NCBI GenBank assembly: GCA_002205965.3
Contig: NADL03000594.1
Coordinates: 2,418,001-2,482,000, forward strand
Reading direction: 5' to 3'
DNA length: 64,000 nt
Origin: Kappaphycus alvarezii
Taxonomy: Eukaryota; Rhodophyta; Florideophyceae; Gigartinales; Solieriaceae
Shown here: positions 32,101-42,967 of the stretch, in pieces
How positions within the stretch are numbered: position 1 is the first letter of the stretch
How the letters are laid out: every line of letters starts with the position of its first letter
Position numbers and translations under genes: made by a program
Notes under the pieces: generated by a model
Seen by the model: only the letters and a program-made list of their open reading frames with translations
The model's database searches: none
What the model was told of the DNA's origin: nothing

Positions 32101-32745
32101 CCATTTTTCCTCAATTATGGAATTCAACCACGAACAGTACCCTTAGATGTTTTAGTGTCAGACAATCCAGCGGCAGCAGGTTTCCTAAAAGATATGCAAG
32201 AAGCATTAAGGAAAGCCCAGAATCAGATCCGAAAATCGAATGAGTCCACCGCTAAATATGTAAACAAGAAAAGGAGGCCGTCTACGTTCAAGATTGGTGA
32301 TAAGGTTTGCCTATCAACTAAGAACTTATCACTTGAAGATGTGGCTGGATCACGCAAACTGAACCCAAAGTATTGTGGTCCCTTTGAAATAACAGAGGAT
32401 ATTAACGGTTTGACGTACCGTTTGCACTTATCTCAACCGATGATTGACAGAGGAATCCATAATGCGTTCCACGCTAGCCTCTTGAAACCGTTCTTTGAAG
32501 ATGAATTCAACCGACAAATTCCACCTCCGCCACCTCTCCGATTTCAAGATGTACATGAAGAATACGGAGTTGAATCTATACTCTCTCATAAGAAAGAACG
32601 TGGAAAAAATAAATTCCTTGTCAAATGGAAAGGGTACGAAGATCATGAAAACTCCTGGCTTCCCGAATCATACCTCAAGAACTCACAAGAACTTTTGAAT
32701 AAGTACAAGCAGAACCTCAAGAATCGGGGCGATTCTTCTCTGTAG
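29190..32745 (+). pseudogene. pol: pol region of the gypsy element (broken)
   Basis: Recognisable parts in order are an aspartic-protease-like segment, reverse transcriptase (with L-P-F-G-L-T-N-A and [11 protein letters not shown]), RNase H (T-T-D-A-S-Q-Y-A-I-G-A-V-L), and an integrase zinc region (H...H...C-Q-C). Then come the integrase core (T-M-D-F-I-T-P-L-P; S-A-Y-H-P-Q-T-D-G-Q-S-E) and a C-terminal chromodomain (F-L-V-K-W-K-G-Y, then N-S-W-L-P). There are roughly six breaks, so no full polyprotein is made from it. The chromodomain is the part that, in known chromoviruses, directs insertion to heterochromatin. Confidence 0.85.
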
Positions 32746-32752
32746 GGGGGAG

Positions 32753-33273
32753 TGATTTTGTATTTCACTTCACAGACCTTACAGCTTTACAAGAATTCAC
32801 TGCATCTACTGTACTGTAGATTCAAACCACTGGTAACCTTGCAACCAGCGCTACTAGGCACTTTGCTGTCTTTAAACCTTCCTTACAGTTCTGAACACAG
32901 CGTTTGACCCCATTGGTACACTTGGAAGAGTTACGGGCGAGTTGCACACTGAGATATTATAGCATTGCTTTACCAATCAAAAGTCGCCTTGCTATCCCAT
33001 GCCGCCTGGACCAATGTACTTCTTACATCTTGTCAGAGTATGTCACTAGTGCCGACTACAATTCTGAAAGCGCTACTTACGATACCGTCAGGGCTGTTTT
33101 ACGGGAACACCTTTGAATTCGCTACTGTTAGACTGCATTTTCCTTTAGTTTGTAGCTATCTTCAGTTCTGTATAAACCCTGGTTTGGAGCGGCCGGCTTA
33201 ATCCAACCAGCCTCAACCAAAGTTTCAACCACAGTTCTACCTTGATCTGCTCGTGTGCGCTTAACACCCCACA
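32753..33273 (+). repeat. 3' LTR of the gypsy element
   Basis: Starts TGATTTTG right after the purine tract and ends CCCCACA, giving 521 bp. It contains CTACTGTACTGTAG near 32808-32821 and a TATAAACC core promoter. Positions 32883-33273 match the 5' LTR with three differences. Confidence 0.85.
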
Positions 33274-33274
33274 T

Positions 33275-35373
33275 TGGTTGAAAAATCCTGGAACGAGTCA
33301 TGGTGAGCGCCAACTTCAACTCATAATTCCTGCGTCTTCCAAACCACATGTACCCAAGGAAGTGGATGTTGTTTCAGTTGATTACTTCCAACACGACGCG
33401 ACGAGGAATTGTGCAGTGCACGTGAAAACTGTTCTCGGCTTGTATGTAAGCGTCAGGGAAGAGCGGGACGACAATGAAGACATGTGGATTGTGTTTACTT
33501 TCACTGCGCTGGGAGCAAAAAAATCTGCTGACGACGAGTGGGAGCATTTTTTACAGACCGCAGCCTTTGATGGTAACATCCGCTATTTTTATTACGTTGG
33601 TTCACAAATCATTCCGGTCGAGTACTTGTTGGTATATTTTAATTTGGACGCAAAAATGCAGAAGGCAGTGGGTACTGTTTTCCTCAACAGTATCCGAAAG
33701 CCAGAACAGATAACTACCAGGGATTCGTGAACAACTGCGACATTGTCGATGTGCCGCAGAGACAGATCGGCAGTTACCTCAACCATCTCCCGATGACTCT
33801 TTGTTTCGAAATTACATCAAGGCGGCTCTATCGAAAGGAAGCTCTCAACTTCCGTCTATGAACAACGCTCAGTTTTGTGCTGTGAAGGAATGCTTGAAGC
33901 TTCTGGCAGTTGAGAATGCCAGTGCAGAGGCACATAAAGAGGATATGCTTCGTGATCGAATGCTGGGAATTGTTGGACCAGCCGATACTGGGAAAACAGC
34001 CAAAATCATGCACTTGATTTCGTGTTTATTGAATGTGGAGGCGTCTCTTGAGGAGCTTATCAGAACTGAGGAAGCAAGAGAGAAGTTGGAGGGAAACAGG
34101 AGAGCCAGATTTCGACCCACCGTTGCTACTAAATCTGATGCCGACTCAAACGTCAAAAAGCTGCCGGGTATTCTCTTAGTCACAGCAACAAACAAAGCTC
34201 TCAACTTTATTGAGATTTTTTTGCAGTGAATCGGTGTTCTATGCGAGGTTGATAATGAGTTTGTGAAAACTGTTGTACCGAGGTACCAGCTGTTTAGTGG
34301 GGATAAGATACGGAGACATAAAGCAGATTTGGAACCTCCGACTTCATTACATTCGAAGCAAGCGCAAAGCATTCCAGATGATGAAGGGGTTACGCCTTTC
34401 AGTTGCATCACGTTGGTTACTTTCGGGTCGTTGCATCTATTGTTCAAGCCTCCCTCCGGATTTGGATATGGAGATCGGCCGTCTAATACTTTTCATTTTG
34501 ATGTTGTTATCCTTGAGTAATCAAGTAAGGCGAGTGACCCAGATCTCTCTAAACTCATCGCTGGACTCTTCGTCCACCAGAATTATATTCCCGTTTTCGT
34601 GTGGGCCGGCGATGACTGGCAGGGAGACACAAGTGCATATGGCCCGAGTTTAGTTGCTGAAATTGTCTGACTTATCGCTGTTTGAAAAACTGGTTCCAGA
34701 GGGAGAATGTTCTGATGTCACTAGCAAAATAAGTACTGTTCTACTCAACCTCCAGTATCGTATGCATCCCGTTATTAACGCATTCGGTAATTCGATCATT
34801 CGTAGGAATGTCTTGACAGCTGGTGTAATTGAGGGGAGTCCAATTACGGAGGCAACAAGGGAGACTGTCAACCGTGGATATGACGCCTTGAGAATCGATC
34901 GGCACATGTCTTTTTATCCTTTTTTCCTGGTTTCTCCACACAAGGGCAAAGAGAGGGACCACAGTGATACATCTGAGAGCAGTATTCGTGAGGCAAAAAT
35001 CGTGAACATGGTTGTGGGTACATACGCGTGGTACACAGATGGGGGGTATGGGGACATTTTGATTGTTACCCCGTACGCAGAGCAAAGAAGACTTATTCAG
35101 AACGTGCTGAACTACCAAGAGGTTGAGGTTATGACTGTGAAAGTGGCTGAGGGGAGGTAAAAGGATTTGGTAATCTACTCTGGTGGGAAGAGTCGAACCA
35201 ATGTCAGTCAGTTAGGGTTGACTTCGCAAAGCATTATTTGCGATCCACAAGATGTTTACTTCGGAACGACGAGGTCTAAACGTAATCTTGTACTCATTTT
35301 GGACACAATGATTCTTTCAAATGCGAGTGAGTATTGGCAGAGGAGATTTCAGTTTATGACTTTGAAGGATTAG
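33275..35373 (+). pseudogene. Broken UPF1-like superfamily 1 helicase gene
   Basis: The plus strand holds consecutive fragments of an SF1B (UPF1/SEN1-like) helicase. An N-terminal region (33.3-33.73 kb) has D-M-W-I-V-F-T-F. Motif I is G-I-V-G-P-A-D-T-G-K-T (about 33.97 kb). A motif II/III region is seen near 34.5-34.65 kb (V-W-A-G-D-D-W-Q-G-D). Motif IV is L-N-L-Q-Y-R-M-H-P-V-I (34.74 kb), followed by D-I-L-I-V-T-P-Y-A-E-Q, V-E-V-M-T-V, and a motif VI relative T-T-R-S-K-R-N-L-V-L-I near 35.27 kb. At least four stops or frame changes lie between them, including one inside the motif V stretch, so the gene is dead. Whether it was a host gene or cargo of a mobile element is unknown. It directly abuts the gypsy 3' LTR. 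Confidence 0.7.
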
Positions 35374-35511
35374 TAAACAGTGATCGATGTGGATACGGTT
35401 AGTGTTTTTTTCTCCTTACATGTCTGTTTGTCTCAATGGAACTTCTACCATAGAATTCTGATAAAGATGGTGTTGTTTTGATGATCTGTTCTTATTTCAA
35501 CAGTACTGAGC

Positions 35512-35604
35512 GTTTCCGTAGTCATTGAACTGAGGATACCTGAATTTCCGTAGTCATGCAGCTGAGGAGACGTGCATCCCGTAGTCATGCAACTGGGGAG
35601 ACCT
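35512..35604. repeat. Three tandem 31-bp units
   Basis: Three imperfect copies of a unit with the core CCGTAGTCATGCAACTGAGGA at a spacing of 31 bp. Relatives with GCAACCAAGGAGA or GCGACCGAGGAGA occur near 36660, 36720, 38160, 38210 and 39700, so the unit belongs to a repeat family local to this region. Confidence 0.6.
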
Positions 35605-36171
35605 TTTCACACAATCCTTGTGTACTAATCTTGAAACATACTGATTATGTCTCAAGATTGGAACTCAAAACGTCACAATGAGTCAGTTTAGATCAGTAGT
35701 ACCAAGTTACCAGATCCATTGCCCCAACACTTTGGAGGTCTTCATCCCTTATGGGAGCGAAATGGGTATTCATTTCTGTGCCGCCTTTAGAATTAATGAA
35801 TATGTAAACAGAAATTCATTGGTTGCACAACCAAGGATACAGCCATTAATTATACAGTTTGCTCTTGTTACGTTTGTGCTCTCTTCCAATACTAAAATAA
35901 ATTTACGACCCACACTTGTTGCATGTACAGGGAGGCAACCAGAAATTAACGAGAACACCGGTTGAGCATCATATGCGCCCAAGTGGAGTCTTGGAGTCGG
36001 AGGCAACTTGCCTCGGCTGAGCCGATACTTTTTCTGAAGTATAAAGTGTCATATGCGATGGTCGTGCTTGCTTCTAAGATAACTAGATTAGTCTTCTTCT
36101 GTCAAAAGTATGTGGTTGTAGTCTCTTTATCTGAAATTTATCAGCATCATACTGAGCCGTGATGATATCAT

Positions 36172-36211
36172 GACTCGCTTGGAGCGGTGATCTCACCGCT
36201 CCAAGCGAGTC
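36172..36211. repeat. Perfect 19-bp hairpin with 2-nt loop
   Basis: GACTCGCTTGGAGCGGTGA (36172-36190) and its exact reverse complement (36193-36211) are separated by TC. No gene adjoins it. Confidence 0.85.
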
Positions 36212-36536
36212 TAATACACAACACCTCTCAATGGTATAGGTCCTGGTAAGTTATCAGGACCTGTACTCAACGGGTCCGTGGCTGGATGGATGGGGTACGG
36301 AAGATAAGCACCATGGGGAGTGTAAAGTGGGGCGATAAACAAGCCCGGGGTTACTGTGACAGTTTTTGACAGCCTTTGAAGGTACTTTTATCGGATTTGA
36401 ACCATCTTATCAACCGCAGTAAACCAACAGCCCTCCTTCCCCACGATGATTTCAGGATACCGCTACAGCCTTTGATGCTAAGTGACATCATGTCAATATG
36501 ATATTGAATTCAACTTCAACTTGCCCATTTCAAATA

Positions 36537-36760
36537 GGCCTCACTTGTTACACATGTAGGGAGGAAATTTTGATATATAATTAAAAAAATGACTTCTACA
36601 ATGCAGAATTTTGATGATCAGCTGCAGTTCATGCCGTACAGTGTATTGTGGCTCCCTACTCTTGCGACCAAGGAGCAAAAAATGCGCAGGTAAATTGAAG
36701 TTAACCTCCCCCCTTGTGCGACCGAGGAGAAATATTGCTTTAAATGCAGCATAGAGCATC
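36537..36760. repeat. Diverged repeat, copy 1
   Basis: Begins TCACTTGTTACACATGTAGG and runs on to GGAGGAAATTTTGATAT. Later it carries two GCGACC(A/G)AGGAG units and a stretch like TTGC...GCATAGAG...GATATTT. It aligns in the same order with the sequence from 37979. Possibly two LTR remnants of one family. Confidence 0.4.
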
Positions 36761-37978
36761 GATATTTGTACTAAAATTGCATTGTTGCTTAGAGTAAACT
36801 TTGCATGTTGAACATGTTCATGCTCGATAATCCTGACGTCAACTTCACCAGATCCCGCACCTGACACATTTTGCCATGAGAACATCTTTTATGTGTCCTC
36901 CTGCGCTTTTTTCACGTAGGATATGCATGTTCTCCGCTGGAGGAGCCTCAGCTCTTCATGAGTGCATATGGCAATGAAGTGTTATCCAAAGTCTGGATAA
37001 CAGCTGATTGCCACTTTTAGTAGAAAAGCCAAGCTGGTAGCGCTGTATTACGGGCGGAAGGGGAGTTGGTGGAATCGGTGGGGACTTGGAGTACTTCAAG
37101 TACAAAATTTTTCCATCTCCGAGAAACATAGTGTTGTTCAACATAATATCATGAGCCATGATACTTTATTGAACTACACCATCTGCTACTAGGGTAAATG
37201 GTGTTGTTCGACCAAGTTAGACATCAGTTCAGTCATTTATTAAATGTAATACACGCTACAGAGGTTGCAGATCCGGTCAGAGGATAGTTGATCTTCGCAA
37301 ACTCATGAAACAGAATCTTTCTTATACTTGGCTTTATTCTGGCAAATTAGTTATCACCTTAAAATTATTATTATCCTTTCAGAGCCGTAGCCGTTTTCTC
37401 ATCTTTCTAAAGCTCACCGCCATCATTATTTTGCTTTCACCTTACCTCTTAGTTCTCCTCTCTCCTTTCTTCTCCACTGAAGGAGAGGGAGAAAGGGGAA
37501 CTCGGAATCGCTGCCCCCCTTGGCAAGAGAAAGGGAGAGAGGAGAAATAAAGGCAGCGATTCCGACTCACAGGGAGTCTCTGGCGTTCTACCACTACACT
37601 TTATTTCCAATCCCTTCCCCTTTGCCAACAGAACCCCGCCTATATCCCGATTTCTTGGCTTTCTTCTGTCCTTTTCTTTAGCTTGCGGGCAGCTTTGGAG
37701 GTCCACTTTTCAAATAACAAACACTTCTATGCCCTCTTGACGTCCTCAGCGGCATGGTACTGTTATTTTTATACAGCTCATAAACATTGCTCTCAATAAG
37801 CCCCCCGGGCGGGCCCGGCTCCTGCCAAGCTAGCTGGAACAGCAGGGGGCGATTATGACTTGAAGGGTCAGCGCGGGGGGAAGGTGATGACGATGACAGT
37901 CTCCGGAGGGATACCGCCGGAGGGCTATTTCCGTTTGCATATTTCAAATACCCGCAGCAAACTGTACTGATTTCCAAG

Positions 37979-38270
37979 GCTACTCACTTGTCACAGAGGT
38001 AGGGAGGATATTTTGATATTTTATTTTAAAGATAATGTTTCGATTCTGTGCAAAATCTTATTTTCAACCGCAACTCTTTTTTCATTAAATTATAGCTCCT
38101 GACTCTTTTCATCCAGGAGAAAAAGCGCCATCCCATAGGCTGCACCTCCCGGCCCTTGCAACAAAAGAGAAAAATTCGTGTGTACAATTTTTTTGACACT
38201 CCCTATTCATGCAACCAAGGAGACACACTTCTTTTACGCTGTTTCGCAACTCAATATTCATCTAATCGTG
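37979..38270. repeat. Diverged repeat, copy 2
   Basis: Begins TCACTTGTCACAGAGGTAGG and GGAGGATATTTTGATAT and carries two GCAAC(A/C)AAGGAGA-like units in the same order as copy 1. Identity is low away from these blocks. Confidence 0.4.
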
Positions 38271-38329
38271 CTGAAAATACCGAACCATACTATTTGGGTC
38301 ACATGATCTGAGGTCGCCACTTCCTCATG

Positions 38330-39554
38330 ATTTTTTTGTCATTCAAGAAGCAATCATGTTTTATTTCGAGTTGTGTGGGTACTTCACACTGCGCAGTGGC
38401 ACCGCGGCTCGCACCCGAACGAATACCAAGTTCTATCATTACTCTATCAATCCTCGGTGAGGACAGACGTGATTTATTCCGACGAAAAAGGTTTCATAGG
38501 AACACCGGGGGCTTCAGTATAGCATATGTAACAATCCATTACCTTTTCCATCCACCAACATATGACCTCACTAAAGTAGCCATGGTTCAGTGCGATGTAA
38601 ATGTGCCCATTTCGAGGATATTGGAATGCAAATGTGTGCTCACGGTCGCTGTTCCCAAGCGATTTGAAGAGTTTGTCACACTAAGCGATCAGTAGCTCAT
38701 CCATGGACGCTTCGCTTCCGTCTAATTCCTTCCTTTTCCTCATGCCTTTCGCTGTCATATACCCGCAATATCTAAGAAGTGATGACGTAGACTTCAGAAG
38801 AACCTCTGCATATCTCACCTTTAGAACCACCGTTTCGGCTCCCCCTTGGTGGTCTCTTTCTTTTCGCGTAGTAATTCTTCAATAAGTTCCATCATCCACG
38901 CGTCACGTCGAGCCAAAAGCATTATGCTTACTTCGTCGTCAATGACTATGATTCCGGAAGAGAATGCATCCATAAAAAGACGTGCTGGTTCACTATTGAA
39001 CAGAGTGTCTACTCATTCGCGACTTTTTTCATCTTCAGCGCGTCACTTTGGCCTCCATAATTTAGTAACAGATTCGGAGAGCCACGACTGGCCTTTTGCT
39101 TGTCCAATACACTCTTGACATAGTCTGGATTCACCTCCATAAAGGAACGAAGCCAAATCAACGCATAAATCCCCTCTTTATTCCTATTAGGGTCTTCCAC
39201 GGTAGCTAGGATGATAAACTGCATAGTTATCTCTGAGAATCCATACAGTGTAGCAGAATCAAATAGAACAGAGATCGAAAATATTGGAACGGCGAAAAAC
39301 GCTTCCGTAAACACTTAAATTGGAGGTGGTAGGAGATCCTTCAGGTACTCACTGACATCCTCCGGGTCGAAAGGTGTGATCGGAGCATCAGAGCTGGATC
39401 CAATCGGGCCTACAGGAGGAGAAAATAATTCAGTTGTAGACTTTGCAGCGGCTAGCATTGAAACGGCAGGTTCATCTCAGAAGGAAGAAGTGGTAATCTT
39501 CTTCATGATCTTGTCCACGGTAGACTTGAACTTGGAGCGCGAAGTAGGAGGCAT
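38330..39554 (-). pseudogene. Decayed minus-strand gene of unknown family
   Basis: On the minus strand a start M-P-P-T-S-R-S-K-F-K at 39554 leads into fragments that read as one protein across several stops. It contains P-F-D-P-E-D-V-S-E-Y-L-K-D-L-L, then Y-A-L-I-W-L-R-S-F-M-E-V-N-P-D-Y-V, then A-R-L-F-M-D-A-F-S-S-G-I-I-V-I-D-D-E and a charged helix M-M-E-L-I-E-E-L-L-R-E-K-K-E. At least three in-frame stops lie between 39554 and 38840. The family is not recognised; it may be a host gene or transposon protein. Its downstream end merges into the local repeats. Confidence 0.35.
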
Positions 39555-41470
39555 GCCTTATATGCGAGGGCTTCAGAAATTTGCCTTCGGTTTCAGGGTA
39601 GAAAGAGGTTCGGTGGATAGGAAAGGAAACAGGAAACAAAGCAGCGAACGAATCCGGATTGTCCTGTTTACTGCTTCCTGGCCTCGCTACTGTACCCTTT
39701 TGCGACCAAGGGCAGTTATCAGTAGCGCGTAGGTAGGCTAAGTAGGCTAGGGATACGGAAAATAAAGTATTCCTTTATTGAGAAGGGCCGGGGTTGAAGA
39801 CCTCGGTGAGCCAACGGACTGGTGCGTCGACGCTGTTCAAACTTCTCTCTCTGGCTTGTCCGGAGGTGGGAGAGTGTGGCGGGGCGGGCACTGTAGATAT
39901 ACGACACGTCAACGGTACTGTAATTTTCCTTACAGTAACAACACGACAACCTCCCAACCATGGGGCGACATTACGGGTCGCTTCGAACGCGGCAGGTTGA
40001 CCGGATTACAGTACTTACAGTACTGCAACTATTTTGTTGCTGATCCGTAGCACCTTCACTCATTGTTTTAAGTTGATCACTGGAGATTGCTGTGCTGAAA
40101 GACCTTGGACGCACAGCCTCCCAAGGACTTTAGCTTACATCGTCATCGGCATCGCAGTAAACCAAACCCAAGTTTCTCCCTTACATGCGTCCAAAATACG
40201 CTTTGAACCGACATGAAACAACTCTGTGTTACTCTGTAAATCATCTCCATTATCTACAAGCATTCATAATCATGTCTCTTGATTTACAGGAGCGTCTTTA
40301 CAAAGACATTAGGGTAAAGATAAAGGCGATATTCTTAACCTTCCCCCGCCGTTTGCCCGCGCACTGGAAGGTATGTTGTGCGGTATGTTAGCAGAAACAA
40401 AAAAATGTTCTCTCTAATGTACATCTTCCCCAACCATTTCATTGTCAATTTATTCGTGCTGCCCTTTTCAAGATACCACTTTACGCCTCGTCACACTTTG
40501 TAAAACTCTTTGCCATGCCATGCTGTCTCATGCACTTCAGACTTGGAGCTCCCGCCAGCAATTCAACAGACCAGCACAAAGGGTTGCAACAGTGATATCA
40601 TTCCCAGTCTCTCAATTACAGTACCGCACTGAAAGCCAGGACGTTTATTCAACGCTGTCAGGTGGGTGCTGCGCACCACAAATACAAATTTGCTGCTCGC
40701 AATCTGCAATATCCCCTGCAACATCAACTGTTACCCTCGAGCCGTTACTCTCTTTCTCTTCCTGCTGACATACTGTACTGGTTCAAATCTCCATCCCTGA
40801 GCCGGGCACTGTGCCCGCTTCTAGGCTGCCGCTTGCGTTGTCGCGCCCGAAACGCTCTTCAAGATAGATCCAACACAGCTGTACCAGGTCGTACTCCGTT
40901 GTTGTTGAACTTGCCTACCGCTGGAAGCTGTATCAAACTCAACAATGAATCTCTGCTTAAAAATCAGAAAATCATTTTTTGGTGTGTACCCTTCGAGGGT
41001 ACAGCGGAGCAGCACATCAGCAAATCACGGTTATGTTCTGGGAGAGTACCGCCAGCATAATTGCCTTCTTTGTGTAATAATCACATCAACTTTCAAGTAT
41101 TGCGTGGCATTATGTAAACCGCAGCAACGGGGATAAGATTGGGTGTTTTACTCTTGAAAGATATATTCGTCTCTATCCCAGAGTACTCCAGATAGCCACA
41201 ATCGTACCAATGACTGGCTCTTCGCATTCTTCGATCTTGTACAAGCATCTGAAGCTCCGTCTGGGATAGATGATCATGGCAGCAATCAGCAAACCACATA
41301 AGTAACAGCAGCACTCAGCCGCACGACCTACGGAATTCGGCCCGCCGCTTGAGTGCTACGTCAACCTATTTTTTTTCTCTTTTTTATACTCCCCTGTTCT
41401 CCTAGCATCCCAATATTCAGATTCCACTCCCCAGCGTCGCAAATAGAAGTCCTGTGCGTCTTTAAACTCC
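39555..41470. other. Left flank of gene island 2, no gene supported
   Basis: Contains GTAC motifs at 39888-39940 and 40008-40030 (GGTACTGTA, TTACAGTACTTACAGTACTG), a short hairpin GTACCCTTCGAGGGTAC near 40987, and only short frames. The last 130 bases are pyrimidine-rich and probably form the promoter and leader of the acyltransferase gene. Confidence 0.3.
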
Positions 41471-42967
41471 ATGAGCTCCTCAAACCTTCAAGCTCCATCG
41501 CATCATGGTCGATTATTTCTATCACGAGCTTTCCGCGCCAATGTGCCCACTGCCACGGCACCCTTACAGGGACTAAGAGTCCTTTCAAACTTTGCAATCG
41601 TTACGACTCACGCCATGTCCTTTTCATTAATCATGCTTGGCCTATCTCCACCTGTTGACGATGTTCTTTTGGCTAGATCAGGTTTTCTGGCCACTCTGCT
41701 AGTCGCCGCCATGCTTACTGTCGGTACCTTTGCCGTTGACGTGTTCTTCCTTATCAGTGGATTCTGTTTGATGTCGGCATTTGCAAAGCTTTCCGGTGAT
41801 ACTGGCATCGGACCCTTGGACAAGGTTTCTTTTTGCAAGCACCGCATACCTGTCTACGTCTTGAGTCGTTATCTGCGCCTTATGCCAGTTTACGTATGCG
41901 TCGCCGCTTCAACATATTTCATGGGATGGACCTCGTGCATTAATCTGGAGCAATTTTTTTTCACCAGACTTGCAAAGGCACAAATCATTCGGCTTTTTCG
42001 GGGAGGACATTTGCACCCCAGCCCAGGTTGCATCATACCAGCATGGTCTCTAGAGGTTGACTTTCAATCCCAGATACTTATACTGCTCATGGCTGCTTTG
42101 ATGTCATCTTGGGATTCCTTACAAAATGTCATGCTCCTTCTGACCATAGCCTCGGGTTTTTACCGTGCTATAACATGGTCACTTGGACCAGCAATTCCGC
42201 CCCCTCGATTTCCATCAATGCGAGACATGTTATCTCATACCCAGCTGCTCGAGTTCGGCAACATGACAAAAATCGAACCCGTGGCTGCAGGTGTGCATCC
42301 TTCAATTCTGCATGCTCGGAGAGAGGCCATTATTACTTTCTTTGATTGGTACATGGATATATTCTCAAGATGGGGGGCCGTGTTAGTGGGAGCTGCAGTC
42401 TGGATTGCGATGCGCAACAAACACAGATTCTGTCGTACAGTTCGCATAAACCCTCTAGCGTCCATGGTTCTTTCAGGGGCCCTGTTTGCTGGTGCAATTG
42501 TTTCGCTAGCAGTAATTATGGAAGGACACACCTTAATGGTATTTTCTGCAGCTTTTGGTTTCTATCGAATACTTTTTGTGTTCTCGGTGAGCATTATAAT
42601 TATTTTGACTTGTGAAGTTGGGAATGAACCGCCCAAGGAAGCAAATGGCCGCCTGGTCAGGACTATGAAAAAGTTTCTAGGAGCTAGTGTTTTCATGTGG
42701 CTCTCTCGGTCGGCCTATGTGGTGTTCCTGATTCACCCCATAACTGCTTTCTCCTTAACATGGATTTGGCCAAAGTTAAAACCGGAGACGATATCTTCGC
42801 AGCTGCTAGTTGTTGGGGCCTTTAAGTGGTACTTCGTTTCTGTCTTACTTGCCATTCCATTTTGCTTAATCGAGGAAGCAGGGCTGTCACTGAGACGGAA
42901 AATACTTCGCCGACTGCATCTGTTGGACAGTAAGAGCTCCGCTGCAGTGAAAAAAAAGAATTCTTAA
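41471..42967 (+). CDS. Acyltransferase-3 family membrane protein
   Basis: A 498-residue polytopic protein with about ten membrane helices. Acyltransferase-3 proteins move acyl groups across or at membranes onto sugars, lipids or other acceptors; animal NRF-6 and bacterial OafA/B belong here. Family signs are the first helix G-L-R-V-L-S-N-F-A-I-V-T-T-H (H as the expected catalytic residue), V-D-V-F-F-L-I-S-G-F in the second, the R-Y-L-R-L-M-P-V-Y motif, P-A-W-S-L-E-V-D-F, and the last-helix A-Y-V-V-F-L-I-H-P. Length fits the family. The N-terminus is short and soluble; the C-terminus ends in a basic K-K-K tail. The gene is intronless. The acceptor is unknown; acetylation of a wall polysaccharide or lipid is a guess. 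Confidence 0.8.
   Translation: MSSSNLQAPSHHGRLFLSRAFRANVPTATAPLQGLRVLSNFAIVTTHAMSFSLIMLGLSPPVDDVLLARSGFLATLLVAAMLTVGTFAVDVFFLISGFCLMSAFAKLSGDTGIGPLDKVSFCKHRIPVYVLSRYLRLMPVYVCVAASTYFMGWTSCINLEQFFFTRLAKAQIIRLFRGGHLHPSPGCIIPAWSLEVDFQSQILILLMAALMSSWDSLQNVMLLLTIASGFYRAITWSLGPAIPPPRFPSMRDMLSHTQLLEFGNMTKIEPVAAGVHPSILHARREAIITFFDWYMDIFSRWGAVLVGAAVWIAMRNKHRFCRTVRINPLASMVLSGALFAGAIVSLAVIMEGHTLMVFSAAFGFYRILFVFSVSIIIILTCEVGNEPPKEANGRLVRTMKKFLGASVFMWLSRSAYVVFLIHPITAFSLTWIWPKLKPETISSQLLVVGAFKWYFVSVLLAIPFCLIEEAGLSLRRKILRRLHLLDSKSSAAVKKKNS

Larger units (their letters stand above)
26349..33273 (+). mobile_element. Ty3/gypsy LTR retrotransposon, chromovirus type, broken
   Basis: Recognised by an LTR pair, a primer-binding site, gag, a pol region with protease, reverse transcriptase, RNase H, integrase and chromodomain in that order, and a polypurine tract (AGGGGGGAG, 32744-32752). 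The order RT-RNase H-integrase and the chromodomain place it in the chromoviruses. Pol shows roughly half a dozen breaks, so it is not intact. The shared 392 bp of the two LTRs differ at only three sites by my reading, so the insertion looks recent. The space between the 5' LTR and gag is unusually long (1.5 kb) and holds a zinc-finger ORF and a tRNA-like sequence. The element lies between two decayed plus-strand genes. Confidence 0.9.
35374..38330. other. Decayed region with repeats and hairpins
   Basis: No gene supported. It holds a triple 31-bp repeat (35512-35604), a perfect 19-bp hairpin (36172-36211), a diverged repeat pair (36537 and 37979) and a 13-bp inverted repeat CGGAATCGCTGCC at 37503-37515 and 37552-37564. 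A minus-strand frame at 36541-36885 has repeated L-L-G-R units derived from the short repeats. Confidence 0.4.

Noticed and set aside
36172-36211. Transcription terminator
   Set aside because: Hairpin is not next to any gene and this is a eukaryotic nuclear sequence.
40662-41060. 132-codon plus-strand frame before the acyltransferase gene
   Set aside because: No family likeness and low-complexity flanks; likely chance.
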